51,562 bases of DNA, from NCBI RefSeq assembly GCF_900605015.1, contig NZ_LR027574.1, forward strand, positions 84,493 through 136,054. Reading direction: 5' to 3'. Under the pieces are notes generated by a model, which was not told the origin of the DNA, did no database searches, and worked only from the letters and a program-made list of their open reading frames with translations. Position 1 is the stretch's first letter. Every line of letters starts with the position of its first letter. The position numbers and the translations under genes are program-made. The DNA comes from Olsenella sp. Marseille-P4559 (lineage in GTDB: Bacteria; Actinomycetota; Coriobacteriia; Coriobacteriales; Atopobiaceae). Of the stretch, positions 32,510 to 42,198 are shown one piece after another.

Positions 32510-35386
32510 ATGGCATCCGACTCCATAGTCATACGCGGGGCACGCGAGCATAACCTGCAGGACATCGACGTGCGCATCCCGCGTGACAAGCTCACGGTCA
32601 TCACGGGCCTCTCCGGCTCGGGCAAGTCGAGCCTTGCCTTTGACACCATCTACGCCGAGGGCCAGCGCCGCTACGTCGAGAGCCTTTCCAGCTACGCGCG
32701 CCAGTTCCTGGGCCAGATGAACAAGCCCGACCTCGACTCCATCGACGGCCTTTCGCCGGCCGTCTCGATTGACCAGAAGTCCACGTCGAGAAACCCGCGC
32801 TCGACGGTGGGCACCGTCACCGAAATCTACGACTACCTGCGTCTCCTCTTCGCGCGCGTGGGTGTGCCCCACTGCCCCGAGTGCGGGCGCGTGATTGAGC
32901 GTCAGACCACCGACCAGGTTGCCGACAAGGTCCTGGCTCAGGGGCTTGGCCGCCGCGCTCTTGTGCTGGCGCCCGTCGTTCTCGGCCGCAAGGGCGAGTA
33001 CACCAAGCTCTTCGAGGACCTGCGCCGCGAGGGCTTCTCTCGCGTGCGCATCGACGGAGAGGTGCGCGAGCTCGAAGGCGAGATCCGCCTAGAGAAGAAG
33101 CTCAAGCACACCGTCGAGGTCGTGGTCGACCGCATCGTTATCCGCGAGAACTCCCTGAACCGCATCGTGGAGGCCATCGAGCAGGCAACCAAGCTGGCCG
33201 CCGGCAAGGTTGGCGTCTACCTCCTGCCCGACCGCGACGACCCCGAGGCCATGCCCGGCGAGCTTCTGCAGTACTCGCTGGCGCTGGCATGCCCCATCCA
33301 CGGGCACTCGATTGACGACCTCCAGCCGCGTGACTTCTCGTTCAACGCGCCCTACGGCGCCTGTCCTGACTGTGATGGCCTGGGCTTTCGCAAGGTCGTG
33401 GACGCCGAGGCCCTGATCGACGACCCGTCGCTCTCCGTTTCCGAGGGCGTCTTTGGGTCGATCTTTGGTCACTCCAACTACTACCCACAGATTCTCTCGG
33501 CCGTCTGCACGCATCTTGGTGCCTCGGACCAAACGCCTTGGAAGGACCTCCCCAAGAAGGTCCAGAAGGCCCTTCTCGACGGACTGGGCACCACGAAGGT
33601 CCGCGTTGACTACCGCACGCGAGACGGACGCAACACCCACTGGTTCACGACGTACTCCGGCGTGCGCAAGATCCTCTTCGACAAGTACCAGGAGACCACC
33701 TCGGAGACCATGAGGACGCACCTCGAGCGCTTCATCCACGAGGTGCCCTGCCCAACCTGCCACGGCGCGCGCCTGAAGCCCGAGATTCTCGCCGTCACGG
33801 TGGGCGACAAGAACATCAGCGAGGTCTGCGACCTCTCGTGCCGTGACTGCCTGGCCTTCTTCGAAGCGCTTGAGATTCCCGAGCGCCAGCGGGCAATCGC
33901 CGTACCCATCGTGAAGGAGGTCAAGGCTCGCTTGCGCTTCATGGTTAACGTGGGTCTCGACTACCTCACGCTCAGCCGCGCCGCCGCCACGCTCTCTGGC
34001 GGAGAGGCGCAGCGCATCCGCTTGGCCACGCAGATCGGTGCCGGGCTCATGGGCGTCCTCTACATCTTGGACGAGCCTTCCATCGGCCTTCACCAGCGCG
34101 ACAACGACCGCCTGATTGCCACGCTCAAGAGCCTGCGCGACATGGGGAACACCGTGATCGTGGTCGAGCACGACGAGGACACCATCCTCGCCGCCGACTA
34201 CGTGATCGATATGGGGCCCGGTGCGGGCGAGCTGGGCGGCCACGTAGTTGCCGCCGGCACCTCGCAACAGATTGAGGAGAGCCCCGACTCCCTTACCGGT
34301 GCCTTCCTCACGGGTCGGCGTCAGATCCGCCTGCCGGAGGAGCGTCGCAAGCCCGGACGCGGTGTCATCAAGATCACGGGTGCCGGAGCAAACAACCTCA
34401 AGAACGTAAGCGCCAAGATCGAGCTGGGCACGCTCACCGTGGTCACGGGCGTCTCGGGATCGGGCAAGAGCTCGCTGGTCACGGACACGCTCGCACCGGC
34501 CCTCACAAACGCGGTCCAGCGATCCAAGCGCCCGGTTGGCCCGTACAAGAAGCTCGAGGGAATCGAGCTCATCGACAAGGTCATCGACATCGACCAGAGT
34601 CCCATCGGCCGCACGCCGCGCTCCAACCCCGCAACCTACATCGGCCTCTGGGACGACCTGCGCACCCTTTTCGCCTCCACGCCCGAGAGCCGCGCGCGCG
34701 GCTACAGCCCCGGTCGCTTCTCGTTTAACGTCCCTGGTGGCCGCTGCGAGGCATGCAAGGGCGACGGCCAGATCAAAATCGAGATGAACTTCCTGCCCGA
34801 CGTCTACGTTCCCTGCGAGGTCTGCCACGGCAAGCGCTACAACAGGGAGACGCTTGAGGTCACCTACCACGGCAAGTCCATCTCGGACGTGCTCGACATG
34901 ACCGTGAACGAGGCGCTGGCATTCTTCACCAACATCCCGCGCATCAAGAACAAGTTGCAGACCCTGCACGACGTGGGCCTGGGCTACATCCACCTGGGCC
35001 AGAGCGCCACCACGCTCTCCGGAGGCGAGGCCCAGCGCGTGAAGCTGGCAAAGGAGCTCCACCGCCAGCAGACGGGCAAGACGTTCTACATTCTCGACGA
35101 GCCCACCACCGGCCTTCACTTCGAGGATGTTCGCCAGCTCATCGACGTGCTGGAGCGCCTGGTTGACGCCGGTAACACGGTCCTTGTCATCGAACATAAC
35201 CTCGATGTGATCAAGATGGCCGACCGCGTGCTTGACCTGGGCCCGGAGGGCGGAGAGGGCGGCGGAACCGTTGTGGCCTACGGCACGCCCGAGCAGGTTG
35301 CCAAGGTCCCGCAGAGCTATACCGGTCGCTACCTGGCCCGCATTCTCGAGCGTGACCGCGCGAGACTCTCTGCCGAGAAGGCGTGA
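32510..35386 (+). CDS. uvrA: Excinuclease ABC subunit A
   Basis: A 958-residue UvrA, the damage-sensing ATPase of nucleotide excision repair, working with UvrB and with UvrC, whose gene lies at 48498. Two ABC modules are visible: Walker [16 protein letters not shown] and [15 protein letters not shown], signatures [12 protein letters not shown] and [12 protein letters not shown], and zinc fingers CPECGRVI and CEACKGDGQ...CEVCHGK. The length is normal. The start is ATG 32510 after GAGGGGAG. uvrB is not in the window. Confidence 0.97.
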   Translation: MASDSIVIRGAREHNLQDIDVRIPRDKLTVITGLSGSGKSSLAFDTIYAEGQRRYVESLSSYARQFLGQMNKPDLDSIDGLSPAVSIDQKSTSRNPRSTVGTVTEIYDYLRLLFARVGVPHCPECGRVIERQTTDQVADKVLAQGLGRRALVLAPVVLGRKGEYTKLFEDLRREGFSRVRIDGEVRELEGEIRLEKKLKHTVEVVVDRIVIRENSLNRIVEAIEQATKLAAGKVGVYLLPDRDDPEAMPGELLQYSLALACPIHGHSIDDLQPRDFSFNAPYGACPDCDGLGFRKVVDAEALIDDPSLSVSEGVFGSIFGHSNYYPQILSAVCTHLGASDQTPWKDLPKKVQKALLDGLGTTKVRVDYRTRDGRNTHWFTTYSGVRKILFDKYQETTSETMRTHLERFIHEVPCPTCHGARLKPEILAVTVGDKNISEVCDLSCRDCLAFFEALEIPERQRAIAVPIVKEVKARLRFMVNVGLDYLTLSRAAATLSGGEAQRIRLATQIGAGLMGVLYILDEPSIGLHQRDNDRLIATLKSLRDMGNTVIVVEHDEDTILAADYVIDMGPGAGELGGHVVAAGTSQQIEESPDSLTGAFLTGRRQIRLPEERRKPGRGVIKITGAGANNLKNVSAKIELGTLTVVTGVSGSGKSSLVTDTLAPALTNAVQRSKRPVGPYKKLEGIELIDKVIDIDQSPIGRTPRSNPATYIGLWDDLRTLFASTPESRARGYSPGRFSFNVPGGRCEACKGDGQIKIEMNFLPDVYVPCEVCHGKRYNRETLEVTYHGKSISDVLDMTVNEALAFFTNIPRIKNKLQTLHDVGLGYIHLGQSATTLSGGEAQRVKLAKELHRQQTGKTFYILDEPTTGLHFEDVRQLIDVLERLVDAGNTVLVIEHNLDVIKMADRVLDLGPEGGEGGGTVVAYGTPEQVAKVPQSYTGRYLARILERDRARLSAEKA

Positions 35387-35389
35387 GCC

Positions 35390-35893
35390 ATGGCGAGGCG
35401 CGAGAAGCTCCAGAAGACCAACGCCATGCGCGAGCTTGAGCGCGCGGGCATCTCCTTCACGTACCGAGAGGTCGAGGAGGGCAATCTCACGCGCGGGCTG
35501 GGGCTGCGCATGGCGCTCGAGGCGGGCGTCGACCCGCAGTCCTCGTTCAAGACGCTGGTGACGGTTGCCCCGTCCGGCGCGCACGTGGTGTGCTGCGTCC
35601 CCGTGGGCGAGGAGCTCGACTTCAAGAAGGCGGCTGCGGCGGCGGGCGAGAAGAGCCTCTCGATGCTTCCCACCAGGGAGCTGGAGGGCCTTACCGGCTA
35701 CGTGCGCGGGGGTTGCTCGCCTGTGGGCATGAAGAGGCGCTTTCCCACGCTCATAGACGAGACGGCCCAGCTTTTTGGCACGATTGGCATCTCGGGCGGG
35801 CGGCGCGGGCTCTCGCTGCGCCTTGCCCCCGACGACCTCCAGGCGTTTTGCGACGCCACCTATGCCGACATCTGCCGAGAGGAGGCCCGGTGA
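35390..35893 (+). CDS. ybaK: YbaK/EbsC-type aminoacyl-tRNA deacylase
   Basis: A 167-residue YbaK-family protein, predicted to hydrolyse Cys-tRNA(Pro). It has KTNAMRELERAGISF at the N-terminus, FKTLVTV, and the characteristic GGCSPVGMKRRFPTLID loop with GISGGRRGLSLRLAPDDL. It starts three bases after uvrA, preceded by GAAGGCG inside uvrA, and its TGA overlaps the GTG of the next gene. Confidence 0.92.
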   Translation: MARREKLQKTNAMRELERAGISFTYREVEEGNLTRGLGLRMALEAGVDPQSSFKTLVTVAPSGAHVVCCVPVGEELDFKKAAAAAGEKSLSMLPTRELEGLTGYVRGGCSPVGMKRRFPTLIDETAQLFGTIGISGGRRGLSLRLAPDDLQAFCDATYADICREEAR

Positions 35894-37665
35894 GCAGCAA
35901 CTCAAACTGGAAGCCCAGGCACATGGCGCCGGCTCGCGTGAGGAGCAGCTCAAACTGGAAGCCCAATCATATGGCACCGGCTCGCAAGAGGGGCGGCAGG
36001 GGGGCGGGCGCTGCGATGCCGGCTCAGACGGTCGCCGCTGCCGAGCCGTCAAAGGCCCCTGAGTCAACCGAAAACCAGGTTGGCCGCAATGCCGCGCTCA
36101 TGAGCTTCCTCGTCATTGTGAGCCGCATCACCGGGTTCTTCCGCACCTGGGGGCAGAGCTTCGCCCTTGGCGCCGGCATGGTGGCCAGCTGCTACTCGGT
36201 GGCAAACAACCTTCCCAACCAGCTCTACGAGATCGTTGTGGGCGGCATGCTCGTCACGGCGTTTTTGCCGGTGTACATGTCGGTCAAGCAGCGCGAGGGG
36301 GCCAAGGGGGCCAGCCGCTACACGTCCAACCTGGTCTCCATCGTCATCCTGCTCATGGGTGCCGTTACCATCCTGGGCTTTGCCTTTGCCGCCCAGCTCG
36401 TGTGGACGCAGTCCTTCTCGGCGACAAGCGACTTCGACGCAGGCTTTGCCACCTACCTCTTTAGGTTCTTCGTGGTGGAAGTTGTGCTCTACTCGCTGTC
36501 GTCGATCTTCTCGGGCGTGCTTAACGCCGAGAGGGACTATTTCTGGAGCAGCGCGAGCTCGATTTTCAACAACTTTGTCATCACGGCGTCGTTCCTGCTC
36601 TATGCCGCGCTTGTGAACGCCAACCCCACGCTGGCAACGCTGATCTTGGCCATTGGCAACCCCGCCGGCGTGGCCGTGCAGGTCCTCGTTCAGATGCCCT
36701 CCCTGCGCAAGCATGGCATACGCCTCACCTGGTGCGTGGACTGGCATGACCCTGCGCTGCGGGACACGCTCTCGATTGGCATCCCGTCCCTCGTGGTGAT
36801 GATCACCTCGTTTGTCACCACATCCGTGCAGCAGAGCACCTCGCTTTCGGTCTCGGTCTCTGGCGCGTCGGTCATCTACTACGCACGCCTCTGGTATACG
36901 CTGCCCTACGCCATTCTCGCCGTCCCCATCACGACAGCGATGTTCACCGAGCTCTCCGACCGCTTTGCGCACGACGACATCGATGGATTCAAGCGTGGCG
37001 TCGTCTCGGGCATGAGCCAGATCCTCTTTTTCATGGTGCCGTTTGGCATGTACCTCGTAACGTTCTCCATGCCGCTCTCGTCCCTGGTTGCCGCGGGTAA
37101 GTTCACCGCTGACCAGCTTGGGATGACGGCCGCCTACATCTGCGGCCTTGCGTGTGCGCTGCCGTTCTATGGCATTGGCATGTACTTCCAGAAGGTCACC
37201 TCGTCCATGCGCCGGATGCGCGTGTATGCGCTGGCCAACGTGGTTGGCGGCGCCGGGCAGGTGGCCATGCTGTTGCTGCTCGACCCCGCTTGGTTTGGCG
37301 AGGCGGTGTCCATGTTCGTGATCGCCCTGACTTCGTTCGTCTTCTTCTTGCTGGTCGATATCGTGACGATCATGAACCTGCGTGGCACGCTTGGCAGCAT
37401 GGGATTTGGCTCGGCGATGAGGTCGTTCGCGAAGTCGGCCCTCTTTGGGCTTGCCGGTTCCGGTGTTGGCTTCGTGGTACTTCGGGCGCTCACTGCTTTG
37501 GTGGGCAGCTGTGAGGGGCATACGTTTCTCTCGCTGGTGTATTGCGCGGCGGCGGGCATCCCCTCGGTTTTGGTCACCTACGGACTTGCCGTGCTCTTCA
37601 AGGTGCCCGAGGCCCGTTTCGTGAGGTCTGCCCTTGCACGCATAACGCGGCGCAGGCGCCGGTAG
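35890..37665 (+). CDS. murJ: Lipid II flippase MurJ (MviN)
   Basis: A 591-residue MOP-superfamily membrane protein with about 13-14 spans, predicted to flip lipid II for peptidoglycan synthesis. Recognisable parts are the early RITGFFRTWGQSFALGAG and NNLPNQLYEIVVGGML and the mid-protein SLSVSVSGASVIYYARLWY. The start is GTG 35890, overlapping the ybaK stop (GTGA). The cytoplasmic N-terminal extension of about 65 residues contains a tandem duplication (SNWKPRHMAPAR and SNWKPNHMAPAR, 48-bp period), which is unusual. The basic C-terminus ends RRRRR. Confidence 0.92.
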   Translation: MSSNSNWKPRHMAPARVRSSSNWKPNHMAPARKRGGRGAGAAMPAQTVAAAEPSKAPESTENQVGRNAALMSFLVIVSRITGFFRTWGQSFALGAGMVASCYSVANNLPNQLYEIVVGGMLVTAFLPVYMSVKQREGAKGASRYTSNLVSIVILLMGAVTILGFAFAAQLVWTQSFSATSDFDAGFATYLFRFFVVEVVLYSLSSIFSGVLNAERDYFWSSASSIFNNFVITASFLLYAALVNANPTLATLILAIGNPAGVAVQVLVQMPSLRKHGIRLTWCVDWHDPALRDTLSIGIPSLVVMITSFVTTSVQQSTSLSVSVSGASVIYYARLWYTLPYAILAVPITTAMFTELSDRFAHDDIDGFKRGVVSGMSQILFFMVPFGMYLVTFSMPLSSLVAAGKFTADQLGMTAAYICGLACALPFYGIGMYFQKVTSSMRRMRVYALANVVGGAGQVAMLLLLDPAWFGEAVSMFVIALTSFVFFLLVDIVTIMNLRGTLGSMGFGSAMRSFAKSALFGLAGSGVGFVVLRALTALVGSCEGHTFLSLVYCAAAGIPSVLVTYGLAVLFKVPEARFVRSALARITRRRRR

Positions 37666-37801
37666 GGGGGTGCAGCGGTGGTACTGCTTTGAAAAGCCTA
37701 GCTGTCACTAGTGGCAGGTGGGAAGCCTGTACACATCCACTGCTGATAAGCGCCGTCTGCGCATTTCCGCCATTGCCCCCAGGGGACGGGTCCTGATCTG
37801 T
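37666..37801. other. Intergenic gap after murJ
   Basis: A short non-coding stretch between convergent genes. A small palindrome (CTGTCACTAGTGGCAG, about 37699-37714) may fold in the murJ transcript; no T-tract follows. Confidence 0.35.
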
Positions 37802-38376
37802 CTAACGCAAGGAATGCCTCCTTATCTTCTTTAGGAAATTCTTCTCGAAGCTTCTCTTTGTGCCAAGGAATAACCTGTCTGTTGCGGTTTCCTCAGAGCC
37901 GGAGTACTTAATTGCCTCGAGCTCTATTGTGCAGACGTAATCGGCAAGTAGATTTTGACCTTATCAAACTGCTGCAGATACTCAAGATGGTCGAGTAGGA
38001 GAATCGTGAGGTCTCTCCGAACGCGTTGCACAAGCCCTCCTGGAGCGAGTGGGCCGTTGGCGAGCTCATCCTTCCTATATGCAAATGCGGCATACCGGAA
38101 CGGAAGATACTGCATGAAGACGCGAAACGCCGCAAGGTGGCGTTTGCGCATGCCAACGCTTAGGTTGCGATATACATCGTGCCCATTCATGAGCGGGGAG
38201 AGGTGCAGGGGGATGTCCTCTAGGTCTTGCCTGGCAAGGGCGGCCTTGTAGTTGTCCCCATACTTTTCGATGGCGTTCTTCTGCTCGTGTACGACGAGAG
38301 CGATGAGGTAGTACTTTGACTCGGTCCCCGTCCCCGGATCGCCGGACTCATCTACAAATATGGAAAGCTCCTTCAC
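37802..38376 (-). pseudogene. DUF3800 protein gene, broken by internal deletion and frameshift
   Basis: From GTG 38376 (behind GGGGGAGG) the frame encodes the N-terminal three quarters of a DUF3800 protein: ELSIFVDESGDPG with the conserved acidic start, then LSPLMNGHD and YAAFAYRKDEL. It shifts frame after DKVKIY and stops at 37924. In another frame immediately downstream the family-like C-terminus resumes (ADYVCTIELEAIKYSGSEET to a stop at 37802). About 30 residues that normally link the two parts are missing. DUF3800 proteins are RNase-H-like and often sit in defence or mobile regions. The intact N-terminus could still be translated. Confidence 0.75.
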
Positions 38377-38680
38377 GAAATGGCCTCCCCCGAGATAAAA
38401 AATGCCGGGAGGAAACCCCCGGCTTTCGGAAGCCCTCCACGTGGGAAGACCACCTTCCTTATACCACAAGCCGAAGTGCCGAATCAATCTTATCAGAGAT
38501 AGAACACATGTTCGTCACATTCGATACAAACATACGTTCTGCATATAGTTTGACGTCAGTGGCTGTGGCGCTTGAGGGGGCCAGGCGTTAAGGTCATTGA
38601 ACGAAGCCGTACACAAAGCTTGGGAGGTATCGACGCTTCAGTCGAACGCATTCTTGGGGACTGCCGAAGAGGCTCGCTTT

Positions 38681-38816
38681 TTCGCCGGTTAGCGATTTCT
38701 CGGACGTTTAGCCTGCCCTAACCGTCGAAAACTTACGGGTTGGTATTGGCCTCGTGAGATTTCGCCGGTTAGACGGCCGTAAACGTCTAAAAAATACGGG
38801 ACGCGTTGGCATTGGC
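38681..38816. repeat. Imperfect tandem repeat, 80-bp period
   Basis: TTCGCCGGTTAG occurs at 38681-38692 and 38761-38772. In each copy it is followed by a CGTTTAG or CGTCTAA block, TACGGG (38734-38739 and 38795-38800) and TTGGYATTGGC (38740-38750 and 38806-38816). The conserved blocks with variable spacing suggest a family of intergenic repeats or paired binding sites. Confidence 0.6.
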
Positions 38817-38970
38817 GGCAGGCGAGCAAATCGCGCACATTCACTGCCGAGAAGCACTGCCCGCGCATTCCCGGTATCGCTCCGGCCACCCTTCGGCACC
38901 CTTCCTACCTCCAATCCCGTATGAATGGACGGTTAACGCTCTGTGCGCCAAGTCGCCATACGGCCATGAG

Positions 38971-38990
38971 CACTTTAGTATGCTAAAGTG
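38971..38990. promoter_or_regulatory. Operator-like near-palindrome upstream of the his operon
   Basis: CACTTTAGTATGCTAAAGTG: two 8-bp arms around a 4-base centre, about 130 bp before the hisZG start. The symmetric TAGT..GCTA core recalls operators of TrpR-family regulators, one branch of which (YerC/HisR) is reported to control histidine genes. That link is my inference; the regulator is not in the window. Confidence 0.6.
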
Positions 38991-39118
38991 ACTTACGTCC
39001 GAGGGGGCGCGTCAGATGGCCGTGAGGCACGTACGACCGCACAGGCCGCAGGTGCCTCGCGGCAATTTCTGTCGCGGCGGAGCGGTATGCTCTACGTACC
39101 AGAAGGAGAGGGGCAGGC

Positions 39119-40795
39119 GTGATAGCAGGCACACCAAGCGGGTTTCGAGACATCCTTCCCCAGGAGGCGCTCGCGAGAGAGCGCATCTCCGGCACCGTGT
39201 GCGAGGTGTTCTCGTCGCATGGCTACCTGCCGGTGGAGACGCCGCTTCTGGAGTCACGTGACGCGCTCGAACGCGCGGGTCGCATCAAGGGCCTGCCCTT
39301 CCAGCTCTTCGACGTGGACGGCAGCCTTCTCACCCTGCGCCCGGATCTCACGCTGCCCATCGCACGCATGGTGGCCACCCGCGTGCGGAAGGACCGTCTC
39401 CCGGTGCGTCTTCGCTACGAGGCACCGGTCGTGCGTGAGGAGTCGTCGCTCAAGGGCCAGCCGCGCCAGTTCACGCAGCTGGGCGTAGAGCTCGTGGGCG
39501 GCGACGGCGCCGCAGCCGAGCACGAGGTCGTGCGCCTCCTCGCCGATACGCTCGATGTGCTTGACGTGCCGGCGTGGCACATCGTGCTGGGGTCGGTCAC
39601 GCCGCTCAAGGCCCTGCTCGATGCCTGTGCGCCCAACGCCCGCTTCCGCGAAGAGGCCCTTGCCCTGGTGCATGACTCGGACTTCGTTTCGCTGGACGGG
39701 CTAGTCGAGAAGGCCGCTGCGGCAGGCGGGCTGAGCCCTGCCGCAGCCCGGGCCATCTGCGGCATTCCGCGCCTGGTGGGAGGCCCCGAAGTGGCCTCCA
39801 CGCTCGATGCGCTGCTTGAGGAGGCGGGTGTCGAGCAGGCCGCCCGCGGCACGGCAGAGCTCAACCGCCTGGTGGCCATGCTTCAGGACCTCTTCTCTGG
39901 CGGTCGCGCATCATTCGACTTCTCGATCATCAACTCATTCGACTACTACACCGGCATCATCTTCAAGGGTTATGCCGAAGGCATCGCAGCGTCTCTGGCC
40001 TCCGGCGGCCGCTACGACGCGGTGCTGGCAAATCTCGGCCGAGAAGGCACCGCTGCCTGCGGTTTTGCCCTCTCGCTCGAGCGTCTGCAGGAGATTCTCG
40101 GAGAGCCGGGCGAGTCGGGCGTGGTCACGCCTGGCGTGCGCCTTGCCGAGAGGCCCTTGCGCATCGCCGTCCCCAAGGGGTCCCTCCTCAAAGGCGCCAT
40201 CCGTGTGCTCGGGGCAGCGGGCCTTCCCGTCGAGGGCCTGCGCGATCCGGGCCGCCAGCTCACGGTGCGCGAGGGGGACGTGGAGTACGTCATCGTGCGC
40301 GCCCAGGATGCGCCGGCCTTCGTGGGCCATGGCGGCTGCGACTGCGGCATCTGCGGGCGCGATTCGCTCGTGGAGGCCAACATGGACGTGCTCCAGCTGG
40401 TCGACCTTGGCTTTGGCGGCTGCCGCTTCGTGGTGGCCGAGCCTCGTGCCAAGGTGGGCCTCGCTGAGCGCAACTACGCCTGGCGCGGCACCGTTCGCGT
40501 GGCAACCAAGTACCCACGCATCACGCAGGCCTACTACGACTCCATCGGCCAGCAGGTGGACATCGTGACTCTTCACGGCAACATCGAGCTTGGACCCATC
40601 GTGGGCATGACAGACCGCATCGTAGACATCACGGCCACGGGCACGACGCTTCGCGAGAATGACCTTGTGGTTGTCGACGAGGTAATGGAGTGCACCGCCC
40701 GCTTCTTTGCGGGACCGGCCGCATACCGATGCGACAAGAGGATTCGTGACCTGGCGGCGCGCCTCGCCGAGGTCGCGGGAGGGGAGCAGCCTTGA
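39119..40795 (+). CDS. hisZG: HisZ-HisG fusion: ATP phosphoribosyltransferase regulatory and catalytic subunits in one chain
   Basis: A 558-residue protein. Residues about 1-330 are HisZ, a class II HisRS-like paralogue: PSGFRDILPQEALAR, LRPDLTLPIARMVA, RLRYEAPVVREE, FDYYTGIIFKGYA and SGGRYDAVL. After a short Gly/Pro-containing linker, residues about 345-558 are short-form HisG: LRIAVPKGSLLKGAI, GICGRDSLVE and the PRPP loop DITATGTTLREN. Short HisG needs HisZ for activity and feedback, so the fusion locks the ratio at 1:1. It catalyses the first step of histidine synthesis. The start is GTG 39119 after AAGGAGAGG. The TGA overlaps the TTG of hisD. Confidence 0.93.
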   Translation: MIAGTPSGFRDILPQEALARERISGTVCEVFSSHGYLPVETPLLESRDALERAGRIKGLPFQLFDVDGSLLTLRPDLTLPIARMVATRVRKDRLPVRLRYEAPVVREESSLKGQPRQFTQLGVELVGGDGAAAEHEVVRLLADTLDVLDVPAWHIVLGSVTPLKALLDACAPNARFREEALALVHDSDFVSLDGLVEKAAAAGGLSPAAARAICGIPRLVGGPEVASTLDALLEEAGVEQAARGTAELNRLVAMLQDLFSGGRASFDFSIINSFDYYTGIIFKGYAEGIAASLASGGRYDAVLANLGREGTAACGFALSLERLQEILGEPGESGVVTPGVRLAERPLRIAVPKGSLLKGAIRVLGAAGLPVEGLRDPGRQLTVREGDVEYVIVRAQDAPAFVGHGGCDCGICGRDSLVEANMDVLQLVDLGFGGCRFVVAEPRAKVGLAERNYAWRGTVRVATKYPRITQAYYDSIGQQVDIVTLHGNIELGPIVGMTDRIVDITATGTTLRENDLVVVDEVMECTARFFAGPAAYRCDKRIRDLAARLAEVAGGEQP

Positions 40796-42192
40796 GAAGG
40801 ATCACGCTTGCCGCCGGTCAGGCGCTTACGCAGGCAGACCTCAACCGCTCGGGGGCGCTTCCCCACGAGGTGATGGAGGGTGCCTCTGCCATCGTGGACG
40901 ACGTGCGCGAGCGGGGGGATGCCGCCGTCCGTGAGTACTGCCAGCGCTTCGACGGCGCCTGCCCCAAGGACTTCCGCGTCCCGCAGGAGCTGGTGGATGC
41001 CGCTCCCGGCATGGTGGACGCTGAGTTTCTCTCGTCCCTTCGCCGCGCGCACCGGCAGATTCTCGAATTCCACGAGCGACAGCGCGAGAACTCCTGGTTT
41101 GAGACGCGCCCCGATGGCACCATCCTGGGCGTCAAGGTGACGCCGATCGACTCCGTTGCCATCTACGTGCCAGGCGGCCGCGCGCAGTATCCCTCCACGG
41201 TGCTCATGGATGCCATTCCGGCAAAGGTTGCGGGCGTGCGTCACGTGGCCATGGTGACGCCGCCGCAGCACGATGGCACGCTCTCGGCATACACGCTGGC
41301 CGCGGCTGCCGTTGCCGGTGTCGATGAGGTCTTTGCCGTGGGTGGCGCCCAGGCCATCGGAGCCGTGGCCTACGGCACCGAGTCCATCCCCCGCGTCGAC
41401 AAGGTCGTGGGACCCGGCAACGCCTACGTGGCCGCCGCAAAGTGCCACGTCTCGGGCGACGTGGGCATCGACATGATTGCCGGCCCCTCTGAGGTCTGCG
41501 TCCTGGCAGACTCCTCGGCCGACCCGGTTGTGGTCGCAGCAGACCTCATGGCCCAGGCCGAGCACGACCCCATGGCCTCCTGCTACCTCGTGACCTCAGA
41601 CGCAGCGCTTCCGGACCGCGTCCTTGCCGCCGTCGAGCGCCTGGTCTCGCAGAGCCCGCGCGAGAAGATCACGCGCGCCTCGCTCGACGACCGTGGCGTG
41701 ATAGTGGTCGCCGCCACGCTGGCCGATGCCGTGGAGGCCGTGAACGTGGTTGCGCCCGAGCACCTCGAGCTTCACTGCGAGGACGCCATGTCGCTTCTCG
41801 GCCAGGTTCGAAACGCCGGTGCCATCTTTGTGGGCGCCTGGAGCTCAGAGCCCCTAGGAGACTACGTGGCCGGTCCCGATCACACGCTGCCCACCGGCGG
41901 CACGGCACGCTTCTCCAACCCCCTGGGCGTCTATGACTTCCAGAAGCGCTCGAGCGTCATCTCGTACACGCCACAGGGGCTTCTCGCCGACGCACCCGCC
42001 GTCCAGGCCATGGCCCAGGCAGAGGGTCTCTGGGCGCATGCCCTCTCGGCGGGCCTGCGCGTGCAGTTGGCAGTGCGTGGCGAGAAGTGCTTTGCAGACG
42101 CGGTTGCCGCCTGCGAGGATGCCGCGCACGCCGCGTGGCCGCGCGCGCTTGACGCGCCGGTCGTGCCAAAGCTTCCGGGGTACGAGGGGTAG
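40792..42192 (+). CDS. hisD: Histidinol dehydrogenase
   Basis: A 466-residue HisD, which oxidises histidinol to histidine. It shows VAIYVPGGRAQYPSTV, VFAVGGAQAIGAVAYG, VVGPGNAYVAAAK, GPSEVCVLAD and the metal-site region NHTLPTGG-like DHTLPTGGTARF. The start is TTG 40792, overlapping the hisZG TGA (TTGA). The length is slightly above the usual 430-440 because of a C-terminal tail rich in Ala. Confidence 0.95.
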   Translation: MRRITLAAGQALTQADLNRSGALPHEVMEGASAIVDDVRERGDAAVREYCQRFDGACPKDFRVPQELVDAAPGMVDAEFLSSLRRAHRQILEFHERQRENSWFETRPDGTILGVKVTPIDSVAIYVPGGRAQYPSTVLMDAIPAKVAGVRHVAMVTPPQHDGTLSAYTLAAAAVAGVDEVFAVGGAQAIGAVAYGTESIPRVDKVVGPGNAYVAAAKCHVSGDVGIDMIAGPSEVCVLADSSADPVVVAADLMAQAEHDPMASCYLVTSDAALPDRVLAAVERLVSQSPREKITRASLDDRGVIVVAATLADAVEAVNVVAPEHLELHCEDAMSLLGQVRNAGAIFVGAWSSEPLGDYVAGPDHTLPTGGTARFSNPLGVYDFQKRSSVISYTPQGLLADAPAVQAMAQAEGLWAHALSAGLRVQLAVRGEKCFADAVAACEDAAHAAWPRALDAPVVPKLPGYEG

Positions 42193-42198
42193 GGGAGC

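Larger units (their letters stand above)
38377..39118. other. Long control region before the histidine operon
   Basis: A 742-bp stretch without a convincing gene. It contains a two-copy direct repeat (38681-38816), a 20-bp operator-like near-palindrome (38971-38990), and a 5' UTR hairpin GAGGCAC/GTGCCTC (39024-39058). It ends with AAGGAGAGG of hisZG. A frame from 39016 encodes a peptide with only two scattered histidines, so I do not call a his attenuator. Confidence 0.5.

Noticed and set aside
33089-36067. A 992-codon minus-strand frame opposite uvrA, ybaK and murJ
   Set aside because: Antisense shadow of strongly coding genes, without homology or a start signal.
36064-37521. A 485-codon minus-strand frame opposite murJ
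   Set aside because: His/Arg-rich antisense shadow of a membrane-protein gene.
39016-39118. Possible histidine leader peptide and attenuator before hisZG
   Set aside because: The frame has only two non-adjacent His codons and does not end before hisZG; no terminator/antiterminator pair is clear.
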